NCBI GenBank assembly: GCA_002633005.1
Contig: NMRA01000836.1
Location: forward strand, 105,311-126,314
Direction of reading: 5' to 3'
Source of the DNA: Phoronis australis
Taxonomy: Eukaryota > Phoronida > Phoronidae
DNA length: 21,004 nt
Below the pieces are notes generated by a model that was given only the letters and a program-made list of their open reading frames with translations, was not told where the DNA came from and searched no databases. This document shows, piece after piece, positions 7,950 to 17,865 of the stretch. Numbering within the stretch: the stretch's first letter is position 1; each line of letters starts with the position of its first letter. The position numbers and the translations under genes were made by a program.

Positions 7950-10224
7950 CAATACCATCTCTAGGCAGCTTTCTGGGATTTTACTCTGTGTCATCAGCAT
8001 GGGCTGCAAGCATAAGTTTGTGTGTGTTCCTCCAATATCAGAGGGTGCTGGGAGCTCAGGTATGGAACAATGATCATTTTGCCATACCTTGACCTGATAG
8101 TGCACTCTCATCAGATGGAAACGGTGGGCATTATGCGTTGGGGGAAGGACTTCTGGGTTCACGGGCTTGGAGAATAGTAAATGGCGTGCTACATCAACAG
8201 GTCTGTTCTGGTCATGTTGTATATTCTGCAGACAAATACTTCTGAAGCCATCGTAATTTTCTCAGTGAGTTCACCAATGCAGAGGTTCTTAAGCAATCTG
8301 TGATGCTCAGGAACACCTTCCATGATGATTGTTTCGTGTGATTGGCAAAGTACGATTTGGTGCCAAACCCGGTCACAGCATGAAAAGCAAACAAGGATGT
8401 TGCTGAGTCTCGTAGTAGTTTGTTGAAAAGTGCTTCAATAGGTATATATGACATCAGTCAGATATGCTCACATTGCATTTATTGGAAGTGCGATACCAGA
8501 AGTAGTAGAACATCGGGTGTCCCTGGAAAACAGGACTGACTGTGGACAGCATGCAGTACCAATCTTGCATCTGCTTCTTCATGTGTGAATTTCAGATTCC
8601 TCAAATCAGTCATATCCTTAGATGATTTAATTGACTTCCAGCTCAGCTTTGAACCCTCCTGCAACCATAACCTCTTTATCTTCAGGTGTCTACAAACACA
8701 GTTCCTCTGACAAGAAATGTGCTAGGTCTGCTTTATTCTCAGCCAGTGTCCAAAAATTTGACTAGTTTTGAGGAAGAGGTACATCATGGCCTTCCAAAAA
8801 TCACCTGATTTGCCGTGTTCCTTTACTGTGTTGTTTTCTTGTTGTATTCTTCATTGTTTCTTGTCTGTACATGTATCTGTCAAATACAGTATCAATTTTA
8901 TGATATCAAAATCCTGTGTTTAGCACTGCTTTCGTGAATGAATCGGCCAGATTTTCGAAGGTCACATCACCATCAGGCTTCCCAAGAGTTACCAGCAATG
9001 CTTCGCTATCAATAATGAGGCAAGCGGACGTGTCGTGAAGCTGAATTGTTTCAAGACAGTCAATATGATAGCTATTAATACTTCGACAAGTGAAGATTTA
9101 TATCCAGTGAGCAATTTTCCACTCGTTTCTGCAAGACAACATGGACTGGAAGAAGCTCGCGTTTGAGCACAGACGGCAAATCAATTGGCCGACCCGCCTC
9201 GTAAGCCGTAGCTAGACAGTGAAGTACATCCCTGTCTGCCGTAAGAACTATTTTCTTATCTTTATCTTTGGTTTGTTTCACCACATCATATAAGTTGGCA
9301 AATGTTGGGGCATTATTTTTGCGCATAGGTGCATGAATTGACATGTCTGAATTATCGCATTGCTCAATGATAATCTGTCGTGAACAAATTTCTTAATTTG
9401 TTGATGTCCAAGTTCCTTGGCATGCAAAAGTGACTCTTGGATTGGTGCTATTGCTAGGTCTTTTGTTGCAAGGGTTTGTAGCAGCTAAGACCTTGCGGAC
9501 GAGAAGACCTTCATTCCATGGAAAGTGTAAAGAAGGGAACTCTCAACATTATTTTCGCACAGTTTCCTGGCTTTCGTGGCTTCGTTGTGAAACTATGTAC
9601 TCCCACAGCGGTAAGTTTGTTCAGCTATATGACATCTCAGATGCAACGAGAGTGTCCACCTCCCTAGAGCTGACGTGGTTTTGGTATTACCGTTGATACC
9701 ACCTCTTTTTTGCCTGCCCCATTTACCCACTTTTCAGAATCTAACTGACAGAGCATATGAGGAGATCACTTGACTACAAAATTTCCTCCTTGAACCTCTG
9801 ACCAAACAGACTGTGGAAGCTGATGCATCTCGACTAAAAAGACCGCACCCCACTCGGGCATAATTCGGTGGGGCAGCATGAGAGTAAATGAATAGAGATG
9901 CAGTTCCCAAATGCCATTCCGTTGAGAGCATGTGTACTTTAACAATATTGGAACCCTGTTCATGTAACTTAACCAGAAGCTGAAATTCACATCATTAGAC
10001 CTACTGTTGACAAAATGCCCAGGAGTTTCCTGAACTTATCCTGACTGAGAAATGTTATCAATTCCGGAATTTTCTGTGGATCATCATCTGCAGACATAAT
10101 GGAAATACAAGCATGACAGTCGCTTCTGTAATGAACGAGAGAAGGCTTGGCACCAGGAGATGCCACAGAGCTTGCAAAGACAGTTTGTGTGCCCTCATAC
10201 TGTAGCTTTGCTGTAAGACTTTCC

Positions 10225-10449
10225 ACTGAAACTGACTTAAGTTCATTTTTGACTTAAGTTTAAGATTTGTCTTAACTTCCAAACTTTGAGTGAGTTAGTC
10301 AAAATTAAGACAAAATTATGTCAAACACTTAAGTCAAACTTAAGATCTTTTTCTTGAATTGGTTTTGAGACAGATCTAATTTTTATTTTAAAATTTCCTA
10401 AAATTTAAGATTTGTCTTAGCTAAGTCAGTGTTGTGGGAACGGGCCCCA
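10225..10449. mobile_element. Palindromic AT-rich element nested in the transposon ORF
   Basis: Imperfect inverted ends (left TTTCCACTGAAACTGACTTA; right, reverse-complemented, GTTCCCACAACACTGACTTA) enclose about 190 bp. The interior is rich in CTTAAGT, TTAAGAC and AAGATTTGTCTTA motifs that can fold back on each other. The flanking DNA codes, on the minus strand, for the segment ending ...AVLG on one side and GKSYS...RAHKL on the other. These are normally close together in this protein family, so the element interrupts the ORF. The right end reaches GGGGCCCGTTCCC (minus strand). Exact boundaries and target duplication are unclear. Confidence 0.6.
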
Positions 10450-10934
10450 GTTCCATAGGTCATGACCAAGTACTGCACTCTCTATACACACTTCAGCTAT
10501 TCCGGAATCACTCATGTGATCTTCTATGGCCTTGATGAAGTTCACTGATACATGAAGAACCACTAAACGAGGTACTGTATTAACATATTTTGGTATTCTG
10601 GGACCGACCAAGTAATCGCCATTAATCTGCAGCAGAGTGCTTAGTCGACTTTGAGGACGGTATGTTCCTGTCCAAAATGGGGCGATATGGCCATGCATCT
10701 CTTTACAACAGTATCTAAAAGTCATGTTGTTAATGTTTACAGTACTTTTATGTCTTATGTAAATAGTGAGATGTTCGCAAAAAAGCATTGATAATTATGA
10801 TTTCTAATTTAATTTTCAGGCTTTATTAATGAGCATAAATTGTAACTTAGTGAAGATGAGATAAAAAGCTTCACATGTGTCATAATGATTTTTCCAGACC
10901 TTCAAAACATAGGTATAGACACTTTATTTGTCAT

Positions 10935-11380
10935 GTTTGCCTGCAAATTGATAAAGTTGCACCAATATTTGAAATTTTCGGTAATGGCGGAAGCTAATTA
11001 GCATACTTGGGGAATTTAATGACGTTCATTAATATGTTCTTAAAATTAAGTGATCTAAACTCACTTATACTATGTTTTTGTAGCACAAACTTCCTAATTA
11101 TTCGTCACATATTGTACTCCTGGTCCCACGAATGCTTATCGTCTTGTTGGTTTGGCGGCCATTTTGTTTATGCAAATTAGATGGTCAAAAACTCAAAATG
11201 CAGCTTGGGAACAGGCATAATCGAAATCAGCACACCCTAATTATGCTAAAAAGATACGTTCTCCACTTTTACTAAAAAATTCCTCTAACATGCACATTTT
11301 CCAGAAATGCTTCTAGACTATTTCCGATGATAGCAAAGTAGTTTTTCAAAACGAGAAAAAAATAAAACCGAAAAAAATTG
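10935..11380 (-). repeat. Right long terminal inverted repeat
   Basis: Reverse complement of the left repeat (7033-7479). The block 11151-11213 matches 7201-7263 at 58 of 63 positions. The rest is clearly homologous but much more diverged and carries indels. Outside it, GGTTCGACC is repeated directly at about 11380 and 11408. Confidence 0.85.
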
Positions 11381-13620
11381 GTTCGACCCATATTGGTTCC
11401 TACATGTAGGTTCGACCGGCCTGCGTAAGGAACTAAACACCGATGCTATTTTAACATACTAACTACGCGTAACATTCCAAAAAAATTCAACGACAACTAA
11501 CTACAAACTAATCACGAGATATTACTAATAAAACAAAATAATGAAGACTTTTCGAGCAAGCCATAGCACATTCAGTTACAAGTAAAAAATGGCGGCGTTC
11601 AGGACAAATTCCTGAACTGATGATCCGGAAATGTGGGTACGGAAATAACCGATGACAGCCGGTAATTATACGCTCACAGAGAAGGGTCAAATACTGTTAA
11701 AAATCGCTTTTGGCAAGAAAGGCGAAACGAATATAAAGAAAGGGTGTCGAAATCAAGATTTTATGTAGTAAGTATTTTCTGATACTGGAACCACATGGCA
11801 GTTTGAGAGAAGGAATTTAAGTGCTGACACGTGGCTTGAAATTACAAGGTCAGTAGCCCTGGCCTCAGTAATCACCCCGTCCTATCATAATAGAAAGAAT
11901 ATTGTCAGACTGAAGATTCCGTTACATTCTAAAAATGTAAATACATAGTAGAAGAATAAGATAGTTTTAAGTATATACGCATTTTGCTATGGTGGAGCGT
12001 CAACTCTACGCTCACTTCTGTGGAGACTGGTCACAGTGATGCCCCAGTGTTCCCAGTTTCACCAGATACGTTGTAAAGGATCGTCTGTGTTGTCGCTAAG
12101 GTCATCATTTCTTCAAATAGCTTTGTCACCAGACTCCCTTTGTCAAGCCGAGTAAAACGCCGTGAATGTAGACTCACAAGTACACACGGTTCATGGCAAC
12201 TGTGTGTTGTACATGTACGTGGACAAGCGTGCGGTCCCTGGGCAATGACATCAACTGTTTTATTTCAGATGATGCAGTGCAGCGCGTATAACATGATCCC
12301 TTTGTTACCGGGCTCAATGCATCAGGTTTATATTTTGGGGTGTCGTAAGTAGGCCTAGTTGCGCAAGTGACATGTCTGTTCTATTGCTTTAGATCCTCGG
12401 GAGTGACGAAGTTTTTCAATATAATACGATTAATGCCCACTTATACCAATCCCATGTCACTTTTCACATCGTTAAAATCTATGAAAGAAATATAAGGAGT
12501 TCAAATCGTTTGTCAACAACCGCATACATATACACTGTACGTAATTGTATGCGCCCCTATCCACCCAGTGCATATCGATGTAAATCTCAGTCTTTGAAAT
12601 TGAGTGCACAGTAACTTTTCAGACACGTTACCGGTCTTTCACTTCATATTGCCTAACCCGCCTCCCGCTAATGACCCCGAACTCCCATTTTCAAGAAGTG
12701 GACACAGTCCCGCACTACTAGTCAGCTGATATTGGTCCACCAAACCCCGGCTAAATGGTTCTTTTTAAACACAAATAAAGGTCCGGCTTGGTGTTTTTAA
12801 ACGCACATAAAATTCTGTTTTGGTCTTTTACTTGAGGTTGTGATTGAATTTTTGAGTCTGATCTTTGAAAAATAATGGGGTGGCTTTGTTTGTCAATACA
12901 CGTAGTGTAAATGTATATCTTCCGTCTGGAGAACGAGGTGTTAACTTTTTGACAAAACCAGATTACAATGTGGGAATCCTCCAATTAATTATCGCCACTT
13001 GCTATGATCAAACTCCTAATAAGTCAATAAGGCTTCTTCCTCGATTTCTTTCACCCGATTGTTGATCGATCATAATTGCGAGAAGGGATGCTCGACTAAC
13101 TGGGTTTGGTTCAAGTGAAAAATTAGGATACTCGTTCATTTTGAGATAGCACTCGAAAAATAGGCAGATTTACGGGGCAGCAGTTGCCATGAAAAGATAT
13201 TCGGAGCCTATTTTTGGTAGGACCTTATGTACAGCTGCGTTTTCATCCCTTGTTTCCTAAACCAACCTAAAAATGAGTTCATTTGTTGCAACCAAATATA
13301 TCATTGTAGACGTTTTAAATTGGAAATTGCAACCCCGATCTTTCCAGTTAAGTCTCGTACTTAAAAGTAAGTCGTTTTAAGGGTAACCAAGTCGGAAAAT
13401 GTTTTGTAGAAAATATGAGGAACGAGTCACAATTTTGAAAAATAGATTTTGTTGGAATTAAACCGCAGCAACTTCGTTACGGATGGAGGTTGGGAAAGTG
13501 CCACGCAGCTGAGCGACACGTGGAGTGATTTCTCGCCATCACCAACTAGTACTGTTTACCTTTTCAACGAACAGATGGCGCTACTGTACGTATTCTTGTT
13601 CACTTCAGTAAATGTCTTAA
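11381..13620. other. Long non-coding stretch without recognisable genes
   Basis: Reading frames reach 60-80 codons on both strands, but none shows a domain or a protein-like composition. Small structures: 8-bp inverted arms CGCATACA (12521-12528) and TGTATGCG (12546-12553), and an imperfect ~31-bp tandem pair around TTTTTAAAC at about 12761-12825. No RNA gene or element end is seen. Confidence 0.55.
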
Positions 13621-13623
13621 TAC

Positions 13624-13737
13624 TCTGCGCGTGTAAGCGCATAGTACTGTTGTTCCTGGGGTTTCTTCAATTTTATTATTCTGCGCGTGTAAGCGCAGAG
13701 TACTGTTGTTCCTGGGTTTTCTTCAATTTTATTCTTC
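13624..13737 (+). repeat. 57-bp tandem duplication with GC-rich hairpin
   Basis: CTGCGCGTGTAAGCGCA...GTACTGTTGTTCCTGGG begins at 13624 and again at 13681, a 57-base period. The second copy contains a hairpin TCTGCGC-GTGTAA-GCGCAGA (13680-13699). It runs into a TTCTTATTC-rich tract (about 13730-13757) that marks the start of the ~430-bp tandem repeats. Confidence 0.7.
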
Positions 13738-14462
13738 TTATTCTTATTCTTATTCCGACTAAATTTAACGCTTAATAACTCCAAAATGGTTGCAGGAATC
13801 TTCTTCAAATTTAAAATATGATGTTACGCAGTATATAAATTTCGATTCATTATATATTCATATTCCATAATGCACCGGAAGAGGTCGTTTGGTGCAAAGG
13901 TCATATAATTTTCAAAATGCTACTCCTCCAGTTTTAAAGCTATCTTTTTCAAATTCGGTGCACAGGTATAAGTCAACATGACAATTTAAAAATTACTTTT
14001 CTAAGTAATCGGGTCATCCAATCAGGTGAAATATGTCAAAGGTCATTAGGTGCAAACTAAAATTTTGAGCTAGACACTTCAAATTGACACGTCTGATTGC
14101 CACAGGTAAATCAAATCGGAATCTAAAGTTTCAGGTTATTTAGTGCAAACATGGGGTCATTAGGTGCATTTTTCTTCTGAAAATTTGACCTTTTCAATCG
14201 GCGAGTATTCTGATGTGTCAACCGTTAGACAACTGTGATTCTCAGCGTTAACCGCATTTTTCATGGGCTTTGCAATAATTCTCCTAAAGATGCTTGAAAT
14301 GCACCGGATACGGTCAATTAGTCCAAAGGTCATCTAACGTTCAAAATGTTATATCTTACGTTTTTCAAGGAATTCTTTTCAATTTCAGCACACTAATGTT
14401 AGTCAACATGCCAATTGAACAACCTACTTAATTACGTAATAGGCCTAACCAATCAGAAAAAA

Positions 14463-14475
14463 TAGGTCAAAGGTC
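14463..14475 (+). promoter_or_regulatory. Perfect DR1 nuclear-receptor-type motif in the tandem repeat
   Basis: AGGTCA-A-AGGTCA is a direct repeat of the nuclear-receptor half-site with one-base spacing, the consensus bound by HNF4 and RXR heterodimers. Identical 13-mers occur in other repeat copies at 15225-15237, 17890-17902 and 20371-20383. A one-mismatch version (ATGTCAAAGGTCA) is at 14033-14045. Function is not shown. Confidence 0.5.
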
Positions 14476-14881
14476 ATTGAGTGCAAACTAAAAGTTTGAG
14501 CTAGAGACTACAAAATTACATATCTGTTTACCATAATGATTGAGTTTGAATTCTAAATTTTCAGGTCATTTGGTGCACCCTTGGGGTCATAAGGTGCATT
14601 TTTCTTCTGAAAGTTCGACCAATTCATTCACCTTGTATTCTGAAGTGCTTAAAGTAAAACATCTGTGATTTTTAGCATTAACCACACTTTTAATCGAGTT
14701 AACAATTACTCCCTCATCGGGGCTCATAATGCACCGGAAGAGGTCAATTAGTAGAAAGGTCATCAAAAAATTAACATGTAATTTCTCGTACAATTTAAAT
14801 GAATTCCTTTTCATATTGGTAAACGGGCTGCTGTCAGTAACTTCCCATAACAGTTCCAATAATACGCACGCGCAGTGTCCG

Positions 14882-14904
14882 TTATTGTCACGACGTGACA
14901 ATAA
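14882..14904. repeat. 23-bp near-perfect palindrome
   Basis: TTATTGTCACG-A-CGTGACAATAA has 11-base arms around one base. It sits directly before the second TTCTTATTC tract, at the junction between two repeat blocks. It may be a recombination or insertion scar or the foldback end of the repeat. Confidence 0.65.
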
Positions 14905-15200
14905 TCTTTCTAGTTCTTCTTATTCTTCTTATTCTTATTCTTCTTCCGACCAACTTTGAGGCTTAATAACTCCAAATTGGGTGCAGATACGGTCTTTAAA
15001 TTCAGCATATGACTTTTGACAGTATATATATTTTGATTGGTTATATAATCATATTCCATATTGCACCAAAAGAGGTCGTTTGGTGCAAAGGTCATATAAT
15101 TTTGAAAATGCTACTCCTCCTTCAGCTTTAAAGCTATCTTTTTCAAATTCGGTGCACAGGTACAAGACATGACAATTTAAAAATTCACTTTTCTAAGTAA

Positions 15201-16629
15201 TCGGATCATCGAATCAGGTGAAATAGGTCAAAGGTCATTAGGTGCAAACTAAAATTGTGAGCTAGACACTTCAAATTGACACGTCTGATTGCCACAGGTA
15301 AATCAAATCGGAATCCAAAGTTTCAGGTGCAAACATGGGGTCATTAGGTGCATTTTTCTTCTGAAAATTTGACCTTTTCAATCAGCAAGTTTTCTGATGT
15401 GTCAATCGTTAGACAACTGTGATTGACCTATCGCAAGCTCCGGCCCTATGCGAAAAGTCACGTGATACCCGACAATCGAACGAGATGTCAGAGGCAAATA
15501 CACTGTCGCTAAACGACGTTCCTGGAGGTATCGATGACTGCTTTTGCACTATTTGAAAACGCTTCGACAGAGACAAGAGGAGATGATTTTCAACAGATAA
15601 TCGTAAGTTCATGATATGGGAATTTGTAAAGGTGACCATGAAAAAATAAGTGCTCGAGGAGCCTGCGAAAATCCGAAGAAACCCTTGGCCTTGGCAACCT
15701 TCACCTGACAAATGACAAGGTCAATGATACGATATGTTCATGTAAAGCTGAGTATGTACCTTAAAGACGAATTATCTGTACGATTCCATAGATTTCATGA
15801 TCTTTCGAACAAAATCAGTGAAGATTCACAGATATTTTTATTCTGTCGTCTGCTAAATTTCGCCAAATGAAAAGTAAGTCACAATTCTGGTGGGACTCTT
15901 GGAGTAAAGTAAGTCATAGATTACAGACAACACATGCACTATAGTCTCTGACTAGGTGGACTCGATAGCACTGTTTACGCTTTTCTAATCTTGTAACGAA
16001 ATATTTTGATAAAAAATCAAGTTCATAGCTCAGGTACACACTCATCTCGTCCTAGGTAAACAGTTAGTTCCGGTAGGTCTAGGGCTGTGTCTAAGTCAAA
16101 TCAATGCCTGGAATTCAGTTGCGGATCTAGGACACCACAAGGGGGCCCAACATATGTTGCCTCGTGGAATTGAGCAAAGTGCGATTGTATGTGCACAGGC
16201 GGCCCGAAAGTTGCAGGTTCCAGAGATGTAGACCTTTGGACCTTCTGTTCAGAAAATCTATCGGTGGACTAAAACAAACAGGAAAACGATTCCGCCGAGA
16301 TCTGGGGTCTGAGCACCCCTCTTCCGCTACCGGTCTTAGTTACTAAACTCAATATTTCCTCACGCTTCACGCTCTTCTTATTTCATTTTGTTTGCGGCAT
16401 CCAAAAGGGGGAGGGGGCTGGGGCTCATATGGAATTGTCCGTTTGCACCATTAAGACATTTAAATGAGGCGTACCTTCTAATGAACTTGGCATTTTTTTG
16501 TAGTTTCATTCCATAAAGGTAGCTTCCATTTAATTTTGAAGGTAGCATGATCACTAAGTCGTGGTATGGTTACAAAAGATTACAAGTCTGGTGTGGTAGT
16601 TGCAAAAATAGGGTATTTTCAAAAATAAC
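15201..16629 (+). repeat. Duplicated segment, copy 1 (probably an alternative haplotype)
   Basis: It aligns end to end with 17866-19304, with few substitutions and small indels (for example 8 extra bases in copy 2 near 17990). It ends exactly one base before the N at 16630; copy 2 begins exactly one base after the N at 17865. This boundary match points to a scaffold artefact rather than a genuine duplication. From 15424 it contains the left ~1.2 kb of the inserted element. Confidence 0.85.
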
Positions 16630-16630
16630 N
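16630..16630. other. Single-N join 1
   Basis: An isolated N where the duplicated segment ends and the dimeric satellite begins abruptly. The sequence immediately after it (16631-16771) is identical to 20864-21004. Confidence 0.9.
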
Positions 16631-17570
16631 ACACTCTGGAATAGGTCCGGCAGAAACCAAAAAAGACCCCCCAAAAATGAGCTAGCACATACATGTACAT
16701 TCAAGGTACCACACAAAACCAATTCCATGTGATTCAATACATGTCACAGATCACTAAAACCCCTATGACAGACAAAATACACTCTGGGTTGTGCCCGGCA
16801 GAAACCCCCAAAAATCTCAACCATGGTATGCCATCAAAAATTTGAGCTAGACTAGATTTTCGAGGTACCGGCCAAAACTGATTTGAAACGAACAATAATA
16901 CCGCACTAAACACCAAATGACCCATGACAGAAAAATTGCACTCTGGAATGGGTCCGGCAGAAACCAAAAAAGGACCCCCCAAAAATGAGCTAGCACATGC
17001 ATACGAGGTACCACACAAAACCAATTCCATATAATTCAATACATGTCACAGATCACTAAATGCCCTATGTCAGACAAATTACGCTCTGGATTGTGCCCGG
17101 CAGAAACCTTAAAAAATTTCAATCACAGTATGCCATCAAAAATTTGAGCTAGATAAGATTTTCGAAGTACGGGCCAAAACTGATTTTAAATGAACAATAG
17201 TACCGCACTGAACTCCAAATGACCCATGACAGGCAAATCGCGCTCTGGAATCGGTCCAGCAGAAACCAAAAAAGGAACCCCCCGAAACAATGAGCTAGCA
17301 CATACATTTGAGGTACAACACAAAACCAATTCCATGAGGTTCAATACATGTCACAGGTCAACAATTGTGCTCTGGAAGGCGTTTGCCAGAAACTCAATGA
17401 CACCGTAAAAGAAGCTAGGTCATCATTCGGGGTACCACAATAAACAATTCCATGTGATTCAAATAGATGTTACTGGTTACCAAATACGCTATGACAGTTA
17501 AAACCCAGAGTGTGGGTTGTGCTCGCCAGGCCCAGAAATCTCAACTACCGGTCTACCAATTATATATGGC
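16631..17570 (+). repeat. Dimeric satellite: ~305 bp units of two related ~150 bp subunits
   Basis: A-type subunits (CTCTGGAATNGGTCC(G/A)GCAGAAACC) start at about 16632, 16939 and 17241. B-type subunits (CTCTGG(G/A)TTGTGCCCGGCAGAAACC) start at about 16780 and 17082, with degenerate ones near 17368 and 17507. The dimer period is 302-307. A subunits contain AATGAGCTAGCACAT and ACCAATTCCAT. B subunits contain ATCAAAAATTTGAGCTAGA and GAACAATA(A/G)TACCGCACT. All short ORFs across it are repeats of each other and not genes. Confidence 0.9.
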
Positions 17571-17864
17571 ATATTAGATAATGAGCTTATACTTTTGCGT
17601 CTACTGAGCTCTCACACTGGATGTCAAATGAATGATGGTGGAGAGTAAGCATTTTGGAGAGTACCTGATAACACTAAAACTTTGGGATACCAGGAACTGT
17701 CTAAAACCAACCCACTTAGTAAAGTTTAAGAACGCAGATTGTGTAAAATATAAAACGCTATCAAAACTGCCAGCAGAAAGGATACGTCATGGCCCCTAAA
17801 TTTGCGCTAGATCGAGGAACCACGAAAATTATTTCCAAGGAGCCCTTTCATTTCATTGACTACT
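17571..17864. other. Non-repetitive tail after the satellite
   Basis: The satellite pattern fades. The sequence then runs without a recognisable feature to the N at 17865, apart from a weak GCGCTAGA echo of the array motif near 17809. Confidence 0.5.
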
Positions 17865-17865
17865 N
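17865..17865. other. Single-N join 2
   Basis: An isolated N exactly preceding the second copy of the 1.43-kb duplicated segment. Confidence 0.9.

Larger units (their letters stand above)
7824..10788 (-). pseudogene. Transposon-borne FEN1/XPG-like nuclease with C-terminal tesmin/TSO1 CXC domain, degenerate
   Basis: Order on the minus strand: about 10600-10465 IPKYVNTVPRLVVLHVSVNF and DSGIAE; then a nested element; 10213-10150 RAHKLSLQALWHLL; 9990-9766 FWLSYM...ILL, ELHLYSFTLMLP, FLVEMHQLP, GGNFVVK; 9765-9665 EKWVNGAGKK; 9473-9363 LATKDLA and IQESLLHAKELG; 9344-9075 PMRKNNAPTFANLYDVV and AYEAGRPIDLPSVLK; 9055-8640 the nuclease core; 8583-8569 HEEAD; 8454-8212 YIPIEALFNKL and ANHTKQSSWKVF; 7949-7869 the CXC domain (CGC...CRCKKSGFRC...CTC). 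Proteins of this plan occur in many copies in marine invertebrate genomes, usually annotated as CXC-domain proteins. Nuclease motifs: LIID (Asp codon 9010-9008), VFDRY (8887-8873), HEEAD, and SRDTDV, broken here by one extra C (8527-8509). There are at least five in-frame stops between 8920 and 8630 and several frame changes. An N-terminal part is missing or undetectable. The reading-frame start at 8162 is GTG, not a real start. Confidence 0.85.
7033..11380 (-). mobile_element. Decayed ~4.35 kb DNA transposon with long inverted repeats and a nuclease/CXC protein
   Basis: Two diverged inverted repeats of about 445 bp (7033-7479 and 10935-11380) bracket the relic of one long minus-strand protein (10788-7824) and little else. 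This is the layout of a TIR transposon carrying its own transposition gene. The repeats match best over a 63-bp block (7201-7263 against 11151-11213) and are much more diverged elsewhere. The outer ends are approximate: similarity fades around TTTTATTTTT on each side, and no target-site duplication can be read. The protein has FEN1/XPG-like nuclease motifs and a C-terminal CXC domain, so the Academ superfamily (described as carrying XPG-type nucleases) is a candidate home. That is inference from recall, not a database match. The element is inactive: it has stops, frameshifts and a nested insertion. Confidence 0.8.
13738..15423 (+). repeat. Tandem repeat array, ~430 bp period
   Basis: The anchor AATGCACCGGA(A/T)(G/A)(A/C)GGTC recurs at 13869, 14298 and 14728 (spacing 429 and 430), with a shortened unit at 15060. 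Other phase markers recur in order: AAAGGTCAT, AAAGGTCATT(A/G)(A/G)GTGCAAAC, TTTGAGCTAGA, GGGGTCAT(A/T)AGGTGCATTTTTCTTCTGAAA. Alternate monomers are more alike, so a two-monomer higher-order pattern is possible. A TTCTTATTC tract followed by CCGAC(T/C)AA occurs at about 13730 and 14910. There is no coding capacity. The array resumes after the inserted element at 20137. Confidence 0.85.

Noticed and set aside
7790-8092. Cysteine-rich plus-strand frame
   Set aside because: It is the antisense shadow of the CXC domain, whose minus-strand reading matches a known zinc-binding pattern.
9430-9696. Plus-strand frame with a signal-peptide-like start (LGLVLLLGLLLQGFVAA)
   Set aside because: It is antisense to the transposon protein relic (LATKDLA...LLHAKELG and neighbouring segments). 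The hydrophobic start is a by-product of the opposite strand.
11380-11420. GGTTCGACC direct repeats resembling a tRNA T-arm
   Set aside because: No acceptor, D or anticodon arms can be folded around them.
13869-15070. Possible CRISPR-like regular array
   Set aside because: The period is ~430 bp with homologous, not unique, interiors. This is a eukaryotic tandem repeat.
15534-15607. Plus-strand mini-exon (ATG at about 15534, then a GTAAGT donor at about 15602)
   Set aside because: Only ~23 codons in a weak start context. The other copy differs by amino-acid-changing substitutions and there is no downstream exon to join.
15409-15711. 100-codon minus-strand frame, with a similar one at 18081-18311
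   Set aside because: It lies across the left end of the inserted element and exists twice only because of the duplicated assembly. It begins with a non-ATG codon and shows no domain.
16164-17408. 60-codon plus-strand frames in the satellite and element, repeated at 18839-19021
   Set aside because: They recur only as copies of repeat units or of the duplicated segment and have no domain.
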